From the NCBI GenBank assembly GCA_964036045.1, contig OZ038383.1:69596588-69660587 (forward strand): 64,000 nucleotides of DNA. Direction: 5' to 3'. Shown here one piece after another: positions 43,801 through 55,700 of the stretch (positions are counted from its first letter, which is position 1; each line of letters starts with the position of its first letter). Made by a program: the position numbers and the translations under genes. The notes beneath the pieces are model-generated. The model was given only the letters and a program-made list of their open reading frames with translations. It did no database searches and had not been told where the DNA came from. Source of the DNA: Eutreptiella sp. 'Long Island Sound 2002'. Its lineage: Eukaryota > Euglenozoa > Euglenophyceae > Eutreptiales > Eutreptiaceae.

Positions 43801-45244
43801 TTGTCGGAGGGACCACACGCCACGGACACGCGACCAAGGGAGCCTGCAGCCGACCCAAGCCCTGCACAAGGAGCGGGGGGGCGGCCCTCCCCGCAGCCCA
43901 GAAACCACCAAGCCACGGAGGGCACATCGCGACAACCGGGGCACGACGCGAGCAGCCCAGGGGCGGACACAGAAATGACGGGGACCTCCGGCCCCCACGA
44001 GTCCGCCGGCCCACTGCCCGCCGCCACGCCCTGGTCAATGCCCCAGCAACAGGAACCCCCCACGGATCACGTGCCTGGGGGACACCCTGGCACAACCTCA
44101 CAGCACCCCTCCCCGGCTGGCGCAGCGCTGGACCAGGACCGGTTGGCCATGCCCCCCGCCCCCCCCCGACCGCCGGAACAAAGAGGCGCGGGTCCCTTCG
44201 ATGACGCGGAGCTGAGAGCGCTCTACGGCATCCACGCTTCCACGCCCTCGAGCGAGCTGGTGGCAACCCTCCAGGAACACCTCCGTGACGTCAACCCGGA
44301 CAGGCTCTTCGCCATGGTCCCCCTGCCACACGCTGCAACAACCAGAATGTATGTGCGGCAGCTCCAGGCGCTCGTCACCCCCGGGGCACAGATCTCCGAC
44401 AACCTCTTTGAAGCGTGGATCTGGTGGTTCAACACCCACCAACCAGCCCAGGGGGGCGTCTGGGTCCGACACCTGGGCTGGGTACACACGCTCAAAGCGC
44501 CGCAGACAGACCCCAGGCTCGCGCCCAGCACCGGGGGCCGGGACCAGGGTGCCCCGCCACCGAGGCCCGACAACCTCCGTATCCCGCCGCACGAAGGCCT
44601 GGCGGCATGGGAAAGCGGGACCGCCCGTAGCAGGGGGCACAACCTCACGAGCCTGGCGGCACGCTACCCGGAGACGGCGTGTGTGGCGCCCCCGGCGCGC
44701 GAACGTGACCCCGGCACCATAGCCATGATCGTGTTGGAGAATGGCCACTACTACCAAGTGCGGATCATCCCGCACCGGCAGAGGGGCCACTTGAGCCCGG
44801 AGGCCGTTGACTCCATGCCCCCGGCAACCACGGACCTGCCGGACAGCCTCAGCCCCCTGCTCCCAGACCAACCCCCGGACCCCCTGACGGCTGTCGTGTC
44901 GGGGACGGCAGGCACCTGGCACCCAGGCCACCCCCTCCACTGCCTCTGGCGGTGAGCGTGACGCCGCTGGCCACACACACAGGGGGTGGTCAGCGGCGTG
45001 GAGGTTCTACCTTGACGGCCGGCAGCACTTGGAGGCCATCCCTGAACGGACGGCAGAGACCCCCACCGCGACCAACCTGTGCCCCGTCTTCGCGATCCAC
45101 CAGGTCCGGGCGCTGGTACTGGGCGAGCAACTGCAGCCCACCATCCGCACTGAGACGGAAGCCCAGGCGGCTAAAGCGGCCCTGGTGCACGAAATCCTCA
45201 GTGCCCTCCGCAGCGCCCTTGTGCGACGCGTGGGTAACCCCTGA
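43801..45244 (+). pseudogene. Ulp1-like (C48) cysteine protease domain of the LINE accessory ORF
   Basis: After a Pro-rich N-terminus, residues ~195-215 read ISDNLFEAWIWWFNTHQ, like the entry helix of Ulp1/SENP proteases. Near 44737 comes TIAMIVLENGHYYQVRI, with a His in the place of HW (codon 44746), and 21 residues on AVDSMP gives the Asp (codon 44809). The frame stops at 44953. In the next frame TNLCPVFAIHQV (Cys codon 45080) fits the nucleophile box, giving the order His, Asp, Cys. The Asp-Cys distance, ~90 residues, is longer than usual. Ulp1 enzymes cleave SUMO-like conjugates, and viral and transposon versions process polyproteins. One frameshift makes this copy inactive. Confidence 0.45.
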
Positions 45245-46356
45245 GGGCCCTGAGCAACAGCCGGCCGCGGGACCCGCAGCGACGACGCGCAGCCGCGCAT
45301 GCGCGACACGAGTCCCGCACCGGGCATGCGCAAGGGAAGAGATGACATGGCGGACAAGGGATCCCCCCCTCCCGCCAGAGGACCGGACAACAAACGTCAC
45401 GCCACCGGATGCGGGGTCGGCCACGAACCACGAGGACCCCGGGCAGGCCGACCACGCCCAAACGGACCCCCTGGTACAACCCAACAACACGCGGCCGCGC
45501 AATACACTCCAACAACGCCCGTCGACCGGGCACACAAGCGGGGAAGGCGTCAACCTACCCGGCACGTGCAACGGGCACCCAAGGAGTAGACGCTAGCCTT
45601 AGCAGCCCATGGTGTCAGACACGAAGGAAAAACCAACGACCTCCTCCCACATCCCCCGGACGGGTGCCGCACTTCCCGGACCCCCGCGACCCGCCTGCAA
45701 CAGGGAATGGGGGCAGCGCCACACCCGGACCCGTCATCCCACCTGACCCTGCTCTCCCACGTAACGGATCCGGGGGGGGGCGGGCAAAGGAGCCAGCCAA
45801 ACGCGCGGGGCCCACGGCGGAGCCGATGACCACGGGAGCGTTGTCGAACACCGCGATCTGCCAGATCCAGGCGCTGGCGCTGGGCAAACGACGGCAGCCC
45901 GCCACCCGCACTGAGACAGAGGCTGGGCGGCACACCCGGCCCTTGTGCACGAAATCTTCAGTACCCTCCGCCGCACCCTTGTGCGACGCGTGGGAAACCT
46001 CCCAGGACCCTGAGCCGCACCCGGCCACAGGACCTGCAGCGACGACGCACAGCCGCACGCGCGCGACGCGAGTCCCGCACTGCCCATGAGCAAGGGGGGA
46101 GACGATACGACGGCTGCGGGGTCACCTTCCCCCAGCGGAGGGCCGGCTGATGGACGTCACACCAACGGCTGCGCACTCGGCCATAAACCACGACAACCGC
46201 GGGCGGGCAAACCTCGCCCACAAGGACCCCAGGTACAACCTGACGGCACACGGCCGCGCAACACACCCCAGCAACACTTAACAGTCGGACACACCGACGG
46301 GAAAGACGTCAACCTGCCTGACACATGCAACAGATACCCGAAGAGTGGGGGCTAGC
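45066..46356 (+). repeat. Diverged ~760-bp tandem duplication at the end of the LINE accessory region
   Basis: The segment with the protease Cys box and the following ~500 bp recurs from about 45830. Anchors cgctggtactgggc (45111) and cgctggcgctgggc (45872), and cgcagcgacgacgc (45275) and tgcagcgacgacgc (46035), are 760-761 apart. The second unit stops at 46356, where E copy 2 begins. Confidence 0.75.
46032..46356 (+). repeat. 325-bp direct repeat, left flank of E copy 2
   Basis: From acctgcag to gctagc. The same 325 bases, with ~8% differences by eye, follow the tail of E copy 2 at 54373-54697. Confidence 0.85.
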
Positions 46357-46990
46357 ATGGCGCGTAAACCTGTCGCTCGCTGGGGCCCTGTCCCAAAACG
46401 AAATAAAAAGATAGGTAAAACACGACGGAAAAAACTTTCTGAATAGCTGAAAATAAAGCCAATTAGCATAAAAAAAACGGTTAGGCCAAAAAGCGCGCTG
46501 CGAAACGCGTAAAAACGCGACAAAAAACCTTTCGACGTAAAATAGTCCGATAGTTAGCGCCGTAAACACCGAAACGCTCGTAGGACCCTAATGCCGTCCC
46601 TGACGGCGTCTAACTAGCCGTAGGAACAAGGAAAAACGCGTCGCGAGCAGCGCGTAAAACTCGAAAAAAATTTTTCTAAGCCGCCGCGTCCCTTTGCCCT
46701 GCTTCCCTTCCTTTTCTCTCCTTCTCCATGCACCCACCTCCCTTCCCTCGTGCCCCCCCTCACACCTTTTTGTCAGCTTAGGCGACCGGCCCTGGGGGAA
46801 AAGCGGTCAACCCCTTGCAAGCAAGACCACCATCTTCGCGGCCGGGTGGCAACACGTAAGTCAGAAATTTCACCTTTGTATTGCTGCATGCCTGCGTGCG
46901 TGAGTTGCGTAGAGTTTGATTTTCTAAGGAGAAACGTTTTAATTTTTGGTTTTCAGAAAGTTTTCAAAGGCACGGAAAAACAGCAGGGGT

Positions 46991-48870
46991 TTTTAGCAAA
47001 GGAAAAGAGGACAAAAGGAAAAACAAACACCAGCAGCGCAGACAACCGCACAGCACAGCCCCCCAGCACAACACCGCAAGGCAGCACAGCACCGCAGGAC
47101 ACAGCAGAGGGCGCAGGACACCACAGGACAACGCACAGCACAGCAAGACACCACGACACACCAGAGCGGCAGCACCACACCGCAGAACGCCCAGGGAGAC
47201 ACCACAACACACAGGGACACGCCACAGCATGAGGCACCGACAACAGCGCAGACTCAACCGGAACCGAACAACACGACGCGCAGCGCAACACAGCACCGCA
47301 CACACCGGGAAAGGACACAAACCAACACCACCAGCAAAGGAAAACGGACAGCAGGGCGCCACAGCAGGGCACCAGCAGACAACCACGGGCCACCAGACCC
47401 AGCACCGCACCACAGCACACCAAAGGAAACAGCACAACACACAGCAGCGCACCACAGCACCGGGCGCTGGCAACAGCCCGCACCACACGAACAGCACAAC
47501 GCAAGCGCACCAGCACAGGGAAGCACAGCACCGCACAGAGCAGAGAGGACAGGGAACGCACAGCACAGCACCCCAGGACACACACAGCACAAAGCAGAGC
47601 GGCGAACAACAGCACACACCACAAGGCAACGACAAAACACACACAGCGCGGGGGAACACCGCAAAACACAGCGCCGCAAAGCACAGGGCCCTAGGGCGAC
47701 GGGGAGCACCAGAGGGCACGGCTTGACGAGCAGCGGCACCAACGGAGCGCAGCAAAACAACACAGCACACAACAGCAGGATACCGGGCGACTCAACGCGC
47801 AGCAGCGCAGCGCAGCACCGCAACCCGGGACACACAGCACAGCACATCACACGGCACACAGCACCGAGCGGAAGCGACGAAAACCGCGAGACAAAGGAGG
47901 GGGGGGGGGGCACCAACCACCGGGGAGCAGCCAACGTCCAGACGGGAGGCACGAAAGAGGCGAGAACGCACAGGGAGCCCCAAAGCGGGAGGCCAACAGA
48001 GACAACAAAGCGCAGCGCCGAGGCCCAAGGCACCCCGGGCCGGAAACCAGAGAAAGCCGGAGACAACGGGGGCGCACAACGCAAAAAAAAAAAAGAACGG
48101 AGCACCAAGCGGCAGGGGGGTGGGGGGGGGCAGCAACCACCAGAGAGGAACCAACGGCGAGGCGAGACACAGAAAAAGGAGAGAGTGCACGGGGAGCCGA
48201 GAAGCGGGAGGCCCACAAACAAAACACAGCGCCAAGGCCCAGGGCACCCGGGGCCGGAAACCAGAGAAAGCCAAAGACAACGGGCGCGCACGCAGGGAAA
48301 GAAAACAAGAAAAAGGGGGGCACCGAGCGGCAGCAACGAAACCAGCCAGACACAAGAAAAAGAGGGGGGGGGGCATCAAGCACCAAGGAGCAGCCAACGG
48401 CCAAGCAGGAAAAAAAAAGGCGAGAGCGCACGGAGAGCCGAGAGGCGGGAGAAAAAAAAAACGCAAAGCACAGCGCCAAGGCCCAAGGCAACCAGGGGCA
48501 GAAACCAGAGAAAGCGAGAGACAAAAGGGGCGCCGACAAGGGAAAAGAAAAAAGAACGGAGCGGCGGCAAGAAAAACTGCGAGACACAAAAGGGGGGGGT
48601 GGGGGGGAGGCAACCACCAGGCAACAACCAACAACCAGGCGGGCAACACGAAAGGAGCGAGAGCGCACGGAGGGCCGAGAAGCGCGAGGCCAACAAGACA
48701 AAAAACACACAGCGTCAAGGCCCGGGGCACCCGGGGCCGGAAGCCAAAGAAGGCAGGAGACAAAGGGGGCGCGCGGAAGACGGCAACGGAAAAAAAAAAT
48801 GGGGTCCAAGACGGGGGCAACCCCAGCCCGGAGGGGGCCAAGCAAAGCAGAAAGCCAAAGCGGCCAAAGG
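46991..48870 (+). repeat. E copy 2, T-poor body with ~235-bp tandem units
   Basis: acagcac-rich first half, then units anchored at the agcgcacggaga-type string near 47963, 48180, 48421 and 48656, each with ccaaggcccaaggca...ccgggcc and an A-run plus G-run (G-runs near 47889, 48116, 48366 and 48591). Copy 1 has a single such unit (20270-20400). Confidence 0.7.
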
Positions 48871-49555
48871 AAAAGGTGACGCGCACCAGAACGCGCCCGG
48901 GAGGCCGGCCCGCCCGACCCAGCCAAGAAGAGCAAGCACACGCACACACGCGCGGGACCCGGGCGTGGCGTCCTCCGACCCGCAAGGGGCCGTGTCGGCG
49001 TCCACACGAAACAGCGCCCGTGCACCGGGCGAGTCCCCCGTCGAAAGACGGACGGTCCGGGTAACCGGACGCGTCAGTGACCGGGTCCACACACGCCAAC
49101 CACCGCAGCGCACGCAGCCCAAGACCAGAGCCGGAGAGACCCGCGAGGGACAAGCCCATCGCGGGGCCCCGAACGGGTACGACGCGGAGCGAACCGCCCG
49201 CCTCGGCGGGGGCCAGCGGCAGGCACAAAGAGCCCAGTTCTCGGCCGGCCTCCGCGTGCCCCGCGCAGCCGCCCAGTAAAGCCGGAGTCGCAAACCCACG
49301 GGGTGGGGAAAGGCACCACGGCGACGGCAAAGCCGACCACAGCACCGAGAGCGACCGGACCGGACGAGGGGCGGCGTACCACGCGGGGCCACGAGGCACG
49401 CCAGAAAGGCACACCGCCGGCAACAACCAAGGCACACGGACAGGTGCCAAGCAGCGACGGTCGCCGGGTGCCACAAACCCGGAGGCCGCATACAACACGC
49501 AACGAACCACGGCACACGAACAGGTGCCAGGCAACAGCCAACCAAAAGACCATAA
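48871..49555 (+). repeat. E conserved segment, copy 2
   Basis: Counterpart of 20481-21156, alignable throughout. It includes tggcgtcctccgac, gtccacacgaaacag, gagtcccccgtcgaaagacg and gcgcagccgcccagtaaa. Confidence 0.75.
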
Positions 49556-50922
49556 ACCCCAGCCAGGAATGGCGGGGCGCAGCCAAAACCCGACCCCGAG
49601 CACACACACCCACAACGCACAGCCCAGCCTGGAGTGGTGGGGCGCAGCCGAAACCCGAGCCCAAACACCCACACCCACACCGCGCACCCCAGCCAGGAGT
49701 GGCAGGGTGCAAGCGGAGCGCGCACACCAGCGCACACACAGCCCAACACCCCAGCCAGGAGTGGCGGGGCGCGGCCGAGATTCGAGCCCAAGCACACAGA
49801 CCCAAGCCGCACACCCCAGCCAGGAGTGGTGGGGTACAGGGGGAGCACGCACACCAGCACACACACAACCCAACAACCCAGCCAGGAGTGGTGGGGCGCA
49901 GCCAAAACCGGAGCCCAAACACACACACCCACACCGCACACCCCAACCAGGAGTGGCAGGGTACAAGGAGGGCACGCACACCAGCACACACACACCCCAA
50001 CACCCCAGCCAGGAGTGGCGGAGGGCAGCCGAAACCCGAGCCCAAACGCACACACCAACGGTGCGCACCCCAGCCAGGAGTGGCCGTGTTCAAGCGGAGC
50101 GCCCACACCAGCACACACACCACTGAACACCCCAGCCAGGAGTGGCAGGGTGCAGCCGAAAGCCGAGCCCAAACACACACACCCACGGTGCGCACCCCAG
50201 CCAGGAGTGGCGGGGTGCAAGCGGAGCGCCCACACCAGCACACACACACCCCAACACCGCAGCCAGGAGTGGGGGGGTGTAGCCCAGACCCAGGCCCAAA
50301 CACACACACCCACACCGCACAGCCCAGCCAGGACTGGCGGGGTACAAGGGGGGCACGCACACGACCACACACACACCCCAACACCCCAGTCAGGAGTGGC
50401 GGGGCGCAGCCAACACCCGAGCCCAAACACACACACCCACGGCGCACACCCCAGCCAGGAGTGGCGGGGTTCAAGCGGAGCGCCCACACCAGCACACACA
50501 CAGCCCAACACCCCAGTCAGGAGTGGCGGGGCGCAGCCCAAACCCGAGCCCAAACACACACACCCACGGCGCGCAACCCAGCCAGGAGTGGCGGAGTGCA
50601 AGCGGAGCGCCCACACCAGCACACACACACCCGAACACCCCAGCCAGGAGTGGCAGGGGTGCAGCCGAGACCCGAGCCCAAACACACACACCCACACCGC
50701 ACACCCCAGCCAGGACTGGCAGGGTACAAGGGGGGCACGCACACGAGCACACAAACACCCCAACACCCCAGTCAGGAGTGGCGGGGCGCAGCCGAAACCC
50801 GAGCCCAAACACACACACCCATGGCGCGCACCCCAGCCAGGAGTGGCGGGGTGCAAGCGGAGCGCCCACACCAGCACACACACAGCCCAACACGCCAGCC
50901 AGGAGTGGCAGGGTGCAGCCGA
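49556..50922 (+). repeat. E tandem array, copy 2, left part
   Basis: Dimers of cagccaggagtggcgggg-led monomers as in copy 1, interrupted inside a monomer at gcagccga by the insertion at 50923. Confidence 0.85.
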
Positions 50923-52387
50923 GTAAGTAAGTAAGGTAAGTAAGTAAGGACGGCCGCGTCCGCAGCCTCATCTGACTCCTCCTTGTTTGTTTTACATGGT
51001 GGCCGCCTTAGGCGGGAAGGAGTGCTCTCCACCATTAGTTTCCCTGGCGACCCCTGTCTCACCTCACGGCCGAGTACTTCAACCAGGTTCCCTTGGGGCA
51101 TGACCGGTGGTAGGCTCCCTTCAGTCGCTGCCCTCACGGTTTCAGCTCCTTCCGGTCACCCTTTGAAGGATCCCCCGGCCTTCCCCCCCTAGCACAGCCT
51201 ATTGGGCGCCTGCAGGCGGGTTTCCTGCGGATAGCCCTCGCCGAGAACGGAGCATTTCTCTCTGTCAGCCACATTCCACCACTCCCCATCCCTCACGGGC
51301 TGGAGTACCCACTCGGCTCCCGGATGCACTTGGTTTTCGTCCATCCACGGCTGGAGGCCAGGGGGCGACCCTTTCCACGTTCCTCCTGGTCCCGCTCACG
51401 CGTGAACCTACGTGTACTCAGGCCATTGACCCGGGGATCTCAAGGTCAACCCTCACCCCTGCGGACACCTCACGGCCGTCCCGGAGTTCAGGGCATTTTC
51501 CCGACTTCCCGTGGCCAGGTTCTCCATGGTTGGCCCATGGTTCACGACTCCATGGCGACTGGTTTCCCACTCCCATGGGGCTGTTGCTTGGCGCTTTCGG
51601 CCTCCCTGCCCTTCCCATGTCCCATTCCCCGTTGCCTCATCCCGGCACCGGCCCGTTCCCAGCATCCCATGGACTCCCTACCCCTTCGGGCCGTTGTGCG
51701 GCCCTAGCCACACGCCCTTCCCCGCCCCGCCCCCTTGTCCCTGCGTCCCGTGATTATACCCCACCGGTCCGCCTGCTACCCTGTGGCGCTGGCCCACTGG
51801 GGCTTCTTCCTTCCAGGGACCGTTTCGTGCGCTAAGCACGGGTCGCTTCCTTCCCGCCCCCGTCCCTTTCCCCTGTGCCGCGGCCCGGGCCTAATCCCCC
51901 GGGCTGTCTTGCGGCCCCATCCGATCCCTCATCCCGTGTTTATACCCCGGCAGGCCGCCAGCAACCCCGTGACGCGGGCCCACTGGATCCTCATCCATCC
52001 GGGGACCGTTTCGTGCGCCTAGCACGGGTCGCTCCCCTCCCTCCCCCGCCCCTCCCTCCTGTGCTGTCTCCCTAGCTGTCCTAGTCACCTGGGGCCGTCG
52101 CGTGGCCCTAGCCACTCGTCCTTTTCCGTCCCGCCTCCTTGTGGTGTTGTCCTCGTTTTTTCCCCCCTTTTTTTTGTGCCCTTTTTTTTTGCTTGGTTCC
52201 CTCATCCCTGCATGCACGCACAACATCACTGCATCGCCATCTCGTTTCTGTTCGGTGCTCACGTCCAGTCCCTCTGCCATCCTGTGGCGTTGCCTCTGGC
52301 GGTCCCCGGCCATAACGAGCGGCCCAGTCATTCAGCCCGCGTTGCTGTACAAGTTTCCGCTCTCTCCCCTCTCTACCCGCCCCTCCC
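50923..52387 (-). mobile_element. Nested insertion with (CTTA)n tail, family E''
   Basis: Splits one monomer of the E array: the left side ends gcagccga (50922) and the right side resumes ccgaaacccgag (52388), so ccga appears on both sides as a 4-bp target duplication. On the minus strand it ends in ttacttactt-type repeats (50949-50923), preceded by a GC-rich module. Further upstream are units with cccgtgct(t/a)(a/g)gcgcacgaaacggtcc at 187-bp spacing (plus-strand anchors 51821 and 52008). No coding function. Same architecture as E with unrelated sequence. Confidence 0.65.
51700..52130 (-). repeat. ~187-bp tandem units inside the nested insertion
   Basis: Plus-strand strings ccgtttcgtgcgc(c)taagcacgggtcgc and gccctagccac recur (51701, 51821, 52008, 52105). 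Each unit also holds a gattatacccc/tttataccccg string, TATA-like on the minus strand. Confidence 0.6.
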
Positions 52388-53890
52388 CGAAACCCGAGCC
52401 CAAACACACACACCCACACCGCACACCCCAGCCAGGAGTGGCAGGGTACAAGGAGGGCACGCACACCAGCACACACACAGCCCAACGTCCCAGCCAGGAG
52501 TGGCGGGGCGCAGCCGAAACCTGAGCCCAAACACACACACCCACGGTGCGCACCCCAGCCAGGAGTCGCGGGGTGCAAGCGGAGCGCCCAGACCAGCACA
52601 CACACAGCCCAACACCCCAGCCAGGAGTGGCGGGGTACAAGGGGGGCACACACACAGACACACACAACCCAACACCCCAGCCAGGAGTGGCGGGGTGCAG
52701 CCGAAACCCGAGCCCAAGCACACACACCCATGCGGCGAACCCCCGCCAGGAGTGGCGGGGTACAGGAGGAGCAGGCACACAAACACGCACACCCCAACAA
52801 CCCAGCCAGAAGTGGCGGGGCGCAGCCGAAACCCGAGCTGAAACACACATACCCACACCGCGCACCCCACCCAGGTGTGGCGGGCCGCAAGCGGAGCGCC
52901 CACACCAGCACACACACACCCCAACACCTCAGTCAGGAGTGGCGGGGCGCAGCCAAAACCCCAGCCCAAACACACCCACCCACACCGCGCACCCCAGCCA
53001 GGAGTGGCTGGGTGCAAGCGGAGCACGCACACGAGCACACACACAGCCCAAAAGCCCGGCCAGAAGTGGCGGGGCGCAGCCGAAACCCGAGCCCAAGCAC
53101 ACACACCCAAGCCGCACACCCCAGCCAAGAGAGGCGGGGTAAAGGAGGAGCACGCACACCAGCACACACACACCCCAACACCCGAGCCAGGAGTGGCGGG
53201 GCGCAGCCGAAACCCGAGCCCAAACACACACACCCACACCGCACAGCCCAGCCGGGAGTGGCAGGGTACAGGAGGGGCACACACACGAGCACAAACAGAC
53301 CCCAACACCCCAGCCAGGAGTGGCGGGGCGCAGCCGAAACCCTAGCCCAAACACACACGCCCCCGCCGCACACCCCAGCCAGGAGTGGCGGGGTACAAGT
53401 AGAGTGCGCCAACAAACACAAACGCACCCCAACACCCCAGCCAGGAGTGGCGGGGCGCAACCGAAACGCGCGGCCAAGCAGACACACCCACGCCACACGT
53501 ACAAGCAGGAGGGGCGGGGTACAGGAGGAGCACGCACACCAGCACACACACACTCCAACACCGCAGCCAGGAGTGGCGGGGCGCAGCCAGAACCCGAGCC
53601 CAAGCACGCACACCCACGCCGCATACCCCAGCAAGGAGTTGCGGGGTGCAAGCCGAGCGCGCACACAAGCAGACACAAACCCCGACAACCCAGCCAGGAG
53701 TGGCGGGGCGCAGCCGGAACCCGAACCCAACCACACACACTCACACCGCACATCCCAGCCAGGAGTGGCAGCGTACAAGCGGAGCGCACACACAAGCGCA
53801 CACACGCCCCAACACCCCACCCAGGAGTGGCGGGGCGCAGCCGACACCCGACCCCAACCACAACCCAGACCCAAACACAAGCGCCACGCA
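52388..53890 (+). repeat. E tandem array, copy 2, right part
   Basis: Continues the interrupted monomer and runs to caagcgccacgcaacggtagg, where the 3' module starts. Confidence 0.85.
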
Positions 53891-53892
53891 AC

Positions 53893-54372
53893 GGTAGGAA
53901 ACCCAGTGTCCATAGCCGAGGCACTGAGGCACCCCGTCCCATGCAGGTGTCCCGGCAAAACGAGATCCGGAGACCGGGGGTAAGGCTGCATCCTGAGGCC
54001 TGCGCTGCTTTGGGACTCGAGGCGGAGCGTGCGACACCCAAGCACCTCGGAACCCCAGTACCAAGAACATGCATGCATGCCTTGGGAACGGGATACGCCA
54101 GGAAGTCCGGTGAACCCCCAGGGTTCCGCCCAAAGGAGGGGACGTGCGCAAGCAGGGGGGCCCACCCTCCTGGCATGACGGGCAGTCACGCTGGCGGCGA
54201 TCAGCCCTCCCGGTGTTGCCCGGGGCCGCTTTGTTGGGGGCCACCATTCAGGTCTAGCAAGATGTAAGCCGCCTCCCCTCTTCACGCGCGAAACGACTTC
54301 CTGTTCGTCACAGGGGCGACGCCAGGGGGAACCATGGGGCGCCCCTCCAGGACCGAGTGCACCTACGTACCT
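53893..54372 (+). repeat. E 3' module and tail, copy 2
   Basis: Close match to 23693-24179, including the CCAAG/CTTGG stem (54061-54085) and the ending accgagtgca plus cctacgtacctac. Confidence 0.75.
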
Positions 54373-54697
54373 ACCTGCAGCGACGACGCACAGCCGCACG
54401 CGCGCAACGCGAGTCCCCCACCGCCCATGAGCAAGGGGGGAGACGACACGACAGCTGTGGGGTCACCTTCCCTCACCGGAGGGCCGGCTGATGGACGTCA
54501 CAGCAACGGCTGCGCAGTCGGCCATAGCCCACGACCACCCCGGGCGGGCCAGATGCGCCCACAAGGACCCCCGGTACAACCCTACGGCACACGGCCGCGC
54601 AACACACCCCAGCAACACCTGACGGTCGGACACACTGACGGGGAAGACGTCAACCTGCCTGACACGTGCAACAGATACCCGAAGAGTGGGTGCTAGC
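54373..54697 (+). repeat. 325-bp direct repeat, right flank of E copy 2
   Basis: Equal in length to 46032-46356, starting directly at the tail. The LINE accessory repeat then continues past the duplicated part to about 54940, as expected for pre-insertion sequence. Confidence 0.85.
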
Positions 54698-55700
54698 CTT
54701 AGCAGCACGTGGTGTCGAGCACGAACGAAAACCCAACGACTTCCTCCTACATCCCCCGGGCGGGGGCCACACTTCCCGGACCCCCGCAACCCGCCTGCAG
54801 CAGACAGAGGGGCCGCGCCACCTCTGGACCCATCCTTCCATCTCACCCTCCTCTCCCGCGAGCCGGATCCACGAGGGGCCAGGCAAAACGCCCGGCCACA
54901 CAGGCAGAACCCACGGCCGGGCCGATAACCACGAGAATGTTAACGAGCAATCGTCCAGAGTATTACCTTCCAAGGCGAGCATCCAGGGATACGTGCACCG
55001 CAGGGACCGGTGCACACCTCCTCCGGGAAAGTTAAATGCCTGGGACGCCGGGGGGATTACGGCGCATATAACCTACGCGAATGGTACGAGGGGCACACTC
55101 CCCGCAGAAAGATAACAACGTCAATAAGCGGGAGGGGGGCTGCAACACTGCCTGGTATTCCTATCCTCCGAAACCCCACCCGGGGCGCGCGGGGGACCAC
55201 AGACTCACCACGCGGGGCCACGCCGACCCCCTGCCAGCGGGCACGGGTGTGTTACGCCGAGCGCCACCCACCACGTCGGCAAAACATCCCGGCACCACAG
55301 CACAAGCCGAGCCGCCCTAACCATCCTAACCACCGTACTCAGCACCGCGACACAGGCACGCCACCCACATGACCCGCAAAACACGGCAGGATATGGCGCA
55401 CGGCAGGCAGGCAGACACGAACACAAGCACCGCACAACCGAGCTGGAACAGCACCCTGGGGCTCCCATGGGGAGCACAGGGACGCACCAAGGGGGACCGA
55501 TGGGGCCTTGCCAACGGCGGGGGGTGTACATATGCATGGCACAAGCAAAACTGGAAGGACGGCTACAGAGCACCGCGAGATACCGGATGATGGGTTGTGC
55601 ATGCAACACTGCCAGGACGGGGCAGGAAAAAGGGCACCGAATCTGGAAAAAAAACTTTTTTTACAGCGGTGCGACCACTTGTCATTACTTTTCTCCCCCA
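54698..55700. other. LINE accessory repeat tail, then unassigned GC-rich DNA
   Basis: To ~54940 it matches 45597-45840. Beyond that I find no repeat partner in the window and no coding motif. A run of A then T (ggaaaaaaaactttttttac at 55646) lies near its end. Confidence 0.5.

Larger units (their letters stand above)
46357..54372 (+). mobile_element. E element, copy 2 (8.0 kb, including a 1,465-bp insertion)
   Basis: Same modules as copy 1: start segment (46375-46990), T-poor body (46991-48870), conserved segment (48871-49555), array (49556-50922 and 52388-53890), 3' module (53893-54360) and tail (54361-54372). Without the nested insertion it is ~6.55 kb, close to copy 1. The body has an internal ~235-bp unit repeated about four times, present once in copy 1. 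Flanks are 325-bp direct repeats of LINE accessory sequence, which places the insertion inside a LINE. No coding function seen. Confidence 0.75.

Noticed and set aside
47792-50883. 700-750-codon minus-strand frames over E copy 2
   Set aside because: Same composition artefact as in copy 1; they run through arrays with no motif.
50983-52080. Pro-rich plus-strand proteins in the nested insertion
   Set aside because: Overlapping frames on both strands in pyrimidine-rich DNA without motifs; better explained as a noncoding element.
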